This document shows positions 35,801-44,800 of a stretch of DNA of 64,000 bases, in pieces. Location of the stretch: contig OZ246012.1 in NCBI GenBank assembly GCA_965230615.1, positions 1,178,001 to 1,242,000 of the forward strand, read 5' to 3'. Source of the DNA: G965230615 sp965230615. GTDB lineage: Bacteria; Pseudomonadota; Gammaproteobacteria; HTCC5015. How positions within the stretch are numbered: position 1 is the first letter of the stretch; each line of letters opens with the position of its first letter. The notes beneath the pieces are model-generated. The model saw nothing but the letters and a program-made list of their open reading frames with translations. It was not told the DNA's origin and did not search any database. Position numbers and translations under genes: made by a program.

Positions 35801-38800
35801 GCTACTGCACCGAAAGTAAAGCTTAAATCACCACTAAACTGTGCAGGCGGCATAACTGCCAAGCCTTCTAGCTCTTCAACGGTCAATGTCCAAGTGCTAT
35901 TTGCCGGGTTATAAAAGCCAGCGGACAAATCTGCACCTTCAGGCAAGTCTTTAATGATATAAGATAAAACTTCAGAACCGTCGAGATCCACCAATTCTGC
36001 AGCAACGTTTAAAGCAATTGCAGTATCTTCAATACCAGTGACCGCTTGCACGGTTAATATTGGAGCATCAGCTTGAGGCAGTACTTGCACAGAAAACTCA
36101 CTCATGTACTGTTCATCGTGATCATGCCAACTGACGGTTATAGGAAAATCAGGATCACTATGCTCTACCAAACTAAGCGACAGATCGCTTTGTATATCGG
36201 CAGTTGTTAAAGACCAGCTACCATCAGCCTGCAACTCACCATTAGATAACGTCGCGCCAGCAGGTATGCCTATTAATGTAATACTATTAACTTGACTATC
36301 ATTAAGCTCACTCAAATCTAAATGTATCGGTTGATCTTCATAGGTCGAAATATTATCAAATCGTATTGCATGAGCGCTATCACCTGTGCCTAAGCCTGAA
36401 CCCGCGCCATCACCTGAACCCACATCAAGTACTTGCAAAGTAAATGAAGTAGTGTTATCGATTAAGTCACCATCACTCTCTCTGGCAACAGCACGTACAA
36501 CAAGGTCTAACTCGCCGGTATAATTAACAGGAGGCGTTAATGTGAGAGCCGATAAATGTTCAGGTAAAATAGTCCAGCTGCCATCACCGTTATTAAAGCC
36601 TGCAGAAATAAAAGTATCTTGTGGCACATTTTCAAGAATATAATACAGCTCTTCAGATCCATCGAAATCACTGAGCCGACCATGAAAATCTAGCGCTATT
36701 GCAGTGTTTTTATCACCACTAATATCGTTGGCAACAACGCTGGGCAAATCAGCAACACCTCGCACTTTAACTTGCAGATTACCACTATAGTTCTCAATAA
36801 CACCATCGCTTTCAAGAATAGTGCTGACAACATTTAAGACGAAGTTTTCATTCGAGTTATAAGGTGGTGTAATGGTTAAGTCCGATAAGTCGCTCTGGTT
36901 AATCAAGTATACGCCTGCTGCTATTTCGGTCCCTGCAGATAGCTCAGCACCTTCTGGCACACCACTAATACGCGCCTCAATGACACTTTCAGAACCATCA
37001 TGATCGTTCAATCCCGGGTTAAGATTTAGACTAATAGCGGTATCTTCTAAACCTCTAGCAACCGAATAACCGGAAGGTGCATCAACTACGGATGTGACAT
37101 GCACATTAAAGGGCAATGTGACTTGGCTGATATCACCATCGTCTTCTGTGCTGATCACACGCATTGTCATAGCGATATCACCACTGAAGTCTCGAGGTGG
37201 CGTTATCGTCAAACCACCAAGCTCTTCGGGATCAATAGACCATGTACCATTACCATTGAACAACCCATGTGAAATACGTGCCCCAACAGGCAGACCACCA
37301 ATGACGATTGATAATGTTTCTGAGCCATCACTATCGATTAAATCAGCTGATAGGCTCAAGGCTATTGGTTGATCTTCATAGCCACTGACATTTTCAGCTA
37401 TCGCTAACGGTTGATCAGCAATACCGATAACACTCACCGGTAAAGCTTGTGTTTGCTGCGCAATATGGCCATCCTGCTCACTGCTCAGTGCTGTCACAGT
37501 CAGGATAAAATCGACATTGGAATGTGCTGGAGGCGTTATAGTCAGGCTATTGAGTTGATCCTGGTTTAGCAGTACTCGACCATCGTCCTGCAACTCACCG
37601 GCAGAGAGCTGCGCGCCTTGCGGTATATTGCCAAGCAGTACACTCAGTCCTTCTGAGCCATCGGTATCAACTAATTGCGTACGAATATCCAAGGCAATTG
37701 CTTGATCCTCAAAACCATTTGCAGGCCGCACTTCCATATGCGCTATATCAGCAACACCTTCCACAAACACGCTAAAAGGGGCTGTTACTATAGCTATATC
37801 GCCATCGTTTTCATGACTACTTGCGATCATTTCTAAATCGATGCGGCCACTAAAATGCTGTGGCGCATTAATCTGTAACTGCGCAAGATCAGCTGGATCC
37901 ACTTCCCACACGCCATCCCCCTGGTAACTACCATGCGACAGTGAGCCAGTTCGTGGTACACCACGGATAATAATGGATAAGGATTCTGAATTGTCAGTAT
38001 CTAATAACGCAGCTTCGACATCCAATGATATCGCCCTATCTTCAAAGCCAGACACATCGGCTACTTCCAATAGCGGCGTATCGGCGACACCGGTTAATTT
38101 AACATCAAAGTATTTATTGGTGATGCGACTACCAACAGTCTCTTCAATAGTTTCAGCAGACACTTTAAGCCTGAAATCATCATTGCTATTCGCTGGCGGT
38201 GTTATCTGTAGATCTGGAATTTGTTCAGCTGTTAATGTCCATGAACCATCACCATTATCTTGTCCTGCGGATAGTATCGCGCCAGTCGGCAATTGCGAAA
38301 TAACAATAGCACCTAGTGTCTCAGAACCATCTTTATCTCGTAGACTAATATTTAAGTTCAATGGCACTGTAGTATCTTCAACTGCATTGACTGTAGAGGC
38401 TTTTATTCTGGCAGTATCAGTAACAGCGGTCACATTAACGGCAAAGTCAGTTTGAACATTGGCGCTATCACCATCATTTTCCGTGGCAACGGCAACAATA
38501 TTCAAGGTAAATTCACCACTAAAATTACCAGGCGGCTTAATCGCAGCATTGCTAATCTGATCAGCGCTTAATGTCCAGCTGCCATCATTGTTTTCAACAC
38601 CAGTATTTAACTTGGCCCCGGAAGGCAGATCGCTAATAACAAAACTCAAGGTTTCAGAGCCATCAATATCTTGTAATGCGGCATCTACTTCAAGGTTAAT
38701 GTATTTGTCTTCTTGCCCCACAATATCGGAGGCAGACAATAATGGTTGATCAGCGACTCCCTGAACACTGACAGGCAAGTCAATCTGAGTACTTACAGTA

Positions 38801-41800
38801 TCGCCACTACTCTCTGTGCTAAATACTCTAATATCTAACACAAAATCAGTATTGGAATTTAAAGCTGGCGTAATTTGCAAACCTTCCAGTTCGGACGGAT
38901 TTAAAATCCAAACACCATCACCTTGCGGAACACCTGCTGATAAACTTGCGCCAGCGGGCACATTGGCAATTGTAATAGCACCCGCCAACAACCCTTCTGA
39001 GCCATCAGTATCACTTAAAGCAGCTGCAATATTGATATTAATAGCCTGATCCTCTAAGCCAGATGCTGGCTCAACAGTAACATAAGGCTTATCAGCAACA
39101 CCGCTAACTGTTACTGACAGGCTTTGGCTAATACTGGCACTATCACCATCGTTTTCTTGGCTTATGGCAGTCACCGTCAGTGTAAAATTACTATCAGAGT
39201 TAGGCGGCGGCGTAATCGTTAATTCATTCAGCTGTTCTGCGGTTAATAGCCATTGACCATTTCCCAAAGGTTGACCTGCTGAAAGCTGAGCACCTGATGG
39301 CACGTTATCAATCTGTACACTTAAGTCTTCTGAGTTATCAATATCTGTTAGGACAGCCTGAATATCCAAGGCAATTTGGCTATCTTCATTACCCTGGACA
39401 TTGGCCAGATTAAGTACCGCTTGATCTGCAACACCTGTCAGGGTAACTGGCAATGCCACACTACTGGCCGCTTGTGAACCATTTGGCTCTTCACTAATAG
39501 CAGTTATATTCAATACAAAGTCAACATTACTATTGAGTGGCGGCGTAACTGAAAGACCGGTTAATTCATCAGGCCCAAGCGTCCAGCTACCATCACCATT
39601 GTTACGACCTTGCGATAAGGTGGCACCAACAGGCACATCACTGATATGAATCAGTTGAATACTTTCAGAACCATCCATATCATTTGTTGCTGTTGTGATA
39701 TGTAACGAGACAGCCTGATCTTCATAACCTGCAGCAGGCGTTATCGTTACCGTTGGCTCATCTGCCACAGCATTAACATTTACGGTGATAGACTGCTCAA
39801 CAGTTGCCCTATCACCATTGCTGGCCTCAGTACTGCTTGAAGTTATTTGCAAAGCAAACTCACCACTGTAATCCGGCAACGGCATAATGCTTAAATTCGC
39901 TAAATCATCAGCACTTAATAACCAAGTACTGGTAGTATCACCTGAGGTTACTTGCTGAGTATGGATTGCCTGAGTATTCTCTAAACCGACCATTAAGGTA
40001 AAGATACTGTCATCAAAATCTCTATCACCACCGCCGTAGAGATCTTCAAAGCCGATGGTGATGGTGCAGTCTTCCAGGCTTAGCAATGCGGTAGTATGCT
40101 GCATACCGTCTGGGTTTAATTCGAATTGATCTTCATTCTGAGTTGTATGATAGATATGCCCATTAATTCTTATCGTCTCACCACTTTCGCTGACATACCA
40201 TAGGGTTGGCTTGTCGCTATCAACTGCTGCTTGATTACCATCCGCATCAAGAAATTGATATTCACCATCAGACAAACCCTCAAAATTATTTTGGCTGAAG
40301 CCATTGGCTACGATAAAGAAGCCCATTTCTGTACCAGCCGCCATAGGGATATCTACACTACTCTCACCCGCTTGTAGATCGCCACCACTACCTTGCAATG
40401 AGGCATTCTCCCAAATGATATTGACATCACTTATCTTGCCGGTATCAGCATCAATTGTGTAATAACCAAAGCTATTGCGGTAGCCTGCGGTTTCACCTTC
40501 AAAAATAACTTTCGCGGTGTAATCTTCTGCCACATGTAATGTAGTTTCAGCATTTAAAATGGATGGCACTGCTTCCTCTAATGGTGTGCCTGCTGATAAT
40601 TGCATACCCGCAGGAACGCCTGAGACAAGCAGCTGCATGGATTCAGAACCATCGGTGTCGATCAAAGTACTGCTGATATTTAACTCAATGGCTGCATCTT
40701 CCTGGCCACTGACATTTTCAACAATAAGCGCCGGTGCGTCCGCCACAGCGGTGAGTTGCACCGGCAAACTGACTTGCGTCGTGGCTGAATCTGTATTGCT
40801 CTGCTCTGTACTGACGGCCGTTACAGTCAGTTCAAAATTAACATCATTGTTAGCTGGTGGTTGCAGCTGTAGGCCAGCTAATTGATCAGGGCTTAGCTGC
40901 CAACTGCCATCGGCTTGCTGAGAACCTGCTGATAAGCTGGCACCTGCAGGTACATTGTCGATAATAACGCTTAATGACTCAGAGCCATCTTGATCAACTA
41001 AGGCGGCATCAATCAGCAGATTGACTGCCTGATCTTCTGTGCCTAAAGCAACCGCTGCGGTTAAGCTTGGCTTATCAGCAACAGCTTTGACTTCAATCGG
41101 GATCGCCAATGTGGTTATGGCCTGATGACCATTTTCCGTCTCTGTGCTAATTGCATTGACGACTATTTGAAAATCAGTATCACTGTGTAGCGGTGGCGTT
41201 ATACTTAGATCATTTAAGTCATCAACGTTTAATAACCAGCGGCCATCACCTTGATAGCTGCCTGCCGAGAGAGTTGCACCTGCCGGCACATCATCGACTT
41301 GAATCTGTAATGATTCAGAACCATCTCGATCAACTAATGCGGTGCTGATATCCAGCGCAATTGACTGATCCTCATAGCCTCGTACACCAACACCACCGTT
41401 ATTGGCTGTATCAAAATGCATTTCACCGGTCCAGGCCATTATTTTTTGGCCATCGATAGTGGACATACCATAGGCACGATCATATATCGCATTGTCCGGT
41501 GCATAATGCTGGCCATTGACTTCTAAATAGTCAACGACAAGATTTCTATCATGCTCACGTGAGCCGCCCCAGCGATCATTAAGAAACTCCACAGTAACAG
41601 ACTCTGGCCCCATGGGTCCAAAGTCACCTTTGAGGGTGATAGTCTCCCATGTGTCTGACCGTCTATCAGCCGCAACAGTAATAACATCACCGAAAGGCTC
41701 GCCATCAACATGCACTCTGAAACGTGGCGCCCCCAGATAGTGGTCACCTGAAACACGCACATTAATCTCACTTTGGCCATCACTGCCGGGCAGTGTTAAG

Positions 41801-44800
41801 CGAGGCGCATCAGCAACAGCAGCCACTGTAACTGGAATAGTGGCAATAGTAGTGGCGTATTCACCGGTGCTGTTTTCTATAGCGGTCATGCTAACGGTCA
41901 GATTAAAGTCTTGGTCACTATGCTCGGCAGTGAATAATTGTAAGCCTGCAAGATCTGCCAACGTCAAGGACCAGCTATTATCTGCCTGCTGCTCCCCCGC
42001 TGATAAGCTTGCGCCTTCGGGTAAGCCGCTTATTGAAATTGTTAATGACTCAGAGCCATCAGTATCAAGGTTTTCTGGTTTCAGCTCTAAAGCAATTGCA
42101 ACATCTTCTGCAGTATTGATAACATCGTGACTGAGCGTTGGTTTATTAACTGTGCCAGTAATCGTCACGGGTAGCTCAGTTATATCTTGCGCCTGGTCTT
42201 GATTGGAAGCTTCAGTGCTTACAGCACTGACTGATAATACGAAATCGTTATCACTATTGAGCGGGGGAGTTATAGTCAGATCGTCAAGCTGATTAGACGA
42301 TAATACCCAAGTGCCATCATTTTGTAACTCACCAGCAGAAAGTATTGCACCGGCTGGCACATTAGCAATCACAATATGCAAAGTCTCTGAACTGTCTACA
42401 TCGGTTAGTGCCGCTTGAATATCTAACGCAATCGCCTGATTTTCCTGACCACTGGCAGGCGCAGCTGCCACATCAGGCTTATCAGCCACAGCGTGTACTG
42501 CAATAGGCACTGTGATACTTTGGCTGGCTTGGTCACCATTGGCATTTTCAACACTCACCGCTGTCACATTAATCTCAAAATCAGCATCACTATCTTCAGG
42601 CGGTGTAATACGCAACTGTGATATTTCCTCAATCGTTAATCGCCAGCTACCATCCTCTTGCTGCTCACCTGCAGACAATATGGCACCTGCTGGAATATCA
42701 CTCACGAGCACATGACTAACGGATTCTGAACCATCAGTATCCAATAGGGTTAACGCAATAGGCACACGAATAGCAGTATCTTCATCACCTTGCACAATTT
42801 GTGGCCCACCATTATTGCGTGTATCAAAAATTAACCGCCCTTCCCAGGCCATTCGCTCCTGACCACTGGTCAACATTTCTGGCAGTGTACCGGTACTCGC
42901 CTCGTATAAACCGGCAGCAATATTGGCAGCAACAACTTCCGGATCACATTCATGCCCTAAGTCTGCATTAATCGCATAACGTAAATACAAAGCATCTTCG
43001 GCTTCATACGGCGTATGATTGACTTCAATTCGATCGACTAACAAATCTCGATCAGCACAGAATGGTGCGCACCACAGATCGTTAGTAAATTCGACTTCCA
43101 CGGTATCCGGGCCGGTCACACCCCAATCACCATAGAGTGTAAATTCATCCCAGTGCCCTTCACTAAAATCGGCAAGTGCAGTGTAGGTGCCACCAACTTG
43201 CTCACCATTGATGTAAATATTAAATTCTGGCGGACCGGCAAACTCTGGCATGCCGTTGCCAATATTCGATCCGGAAATTCGGAAAGTAACACTACTGAGG
43301 TCTTGCGGGCTTTGTAATAGCGGTGCATCAGCAATTGCATCAACCATAACCGGCAGTATCACCAAGGTTGTTGCATTGCTGTCACTATTTGGCTCACTCG
43401 ATGTTACTGCAATATTGAGTGAAAAATCTTCATCACTATTCTCTGGCGGCGTTATGGTTAAACCTTCCAATTGCTCAACAGTTAAATACCATTCGCCTGG
43501 TGAAAATTCGTTACCTGCTGATAGTTGCGCACCTTCAGGTACGCCGCTGATGGTTATATCACTAATCGTCTCTTTAGCATCTGTTAAAGCTACTGTTATG
43601 TCCAATGCAATGGCCTGATCTTCTTTACCTTGAGCAACTTGAATTTGTACGCCAGGCGCATCTGCTAGCCCCTCAAAGTGTATCGGCAGTATTAACTGGG
43701 TTATTGCCTGATCAGCGTTACTGCTTTCTTGTGAGGTCGCTTGAATCGTTAGCTCAAAGTTATCTTTAAAATTATCCGTCGGTATAATAACCAGACCTTC
43801 CAAATCAGCATTATTCAGAAGGTAGCTACCATCATCTTGTAACTCACCTGCAGACAGGCTTACACCATCTGGCAGACCAATGATTAATATTTCATCCAAC
43901 AGCCTTTCTGAGCCATCGACATCATTGAGTGCAACATCAATGTTCAATGGCAAGCTCGTGTCTTCTTTGCCATAGAGTGCGTTTGGTAAACGACTATCTT
44001 GGGTATTAAATTGCAACGTGCCACCCCAGTGCATAATCTGATAACCACTCAACGATGCTTGATCATAGCCGCGAATATAGTTACTCTGCTCTGCTTCATA
44101 GCGGGTATTGTTGACTTCAATATAATCAACAATTAAGTCACGATCTCTTTCAACTGAACCACCATAGTGGTCATTGAGAAACTCTATTGATATATTATCA
44201 GGACCCAGAGCACCAAAGTCACCGCGTAGCACAACATCTTCAAATTCACCTTCTCGACAATCAGCGCTGACAGTAAAAATATCACCAAATTGTTCGTCAT
44301 CAATAAAAACCTTAAATCGCGGCTCGCCCTGATAGTGATGACCAGATACTCTAAGTAAAACCTCGCTCTCATTACTCGCGCCATCAACCGATATTTGTGG
44401 CCCATCAGCTTTAGCTTCGAGACCAATGTTTAACGTCGCTGTATTTGTGATAGTTTGCGCGGCACCTGCATCCCTGCTGTTGACACTAATCGTTAAACTA
44501 ACATCATCATCAGTATCTTTTGCCGTTGTTAAACTCAAACCTGATAATTGCCCCACAGTTAATGACCATACACCATTACCCAGATATTCGCCCGCTGACA
44601 AACTTGCTCCCTCAGGCACGCCACTGATGGTGATATCTTCTATTTGCTCAGAGCCATCACGATCGTGCGATTGCAACTGCAGATTAATCGGTATGACCTG
44701 GTCTTCATTGGCGGCAATATCATTCACAGAGATGCGCATACCATCGCTTTTAGACTCGACAACAATGGGCAAATCAAGTTGGCTGGTGGCAGTATCATTG

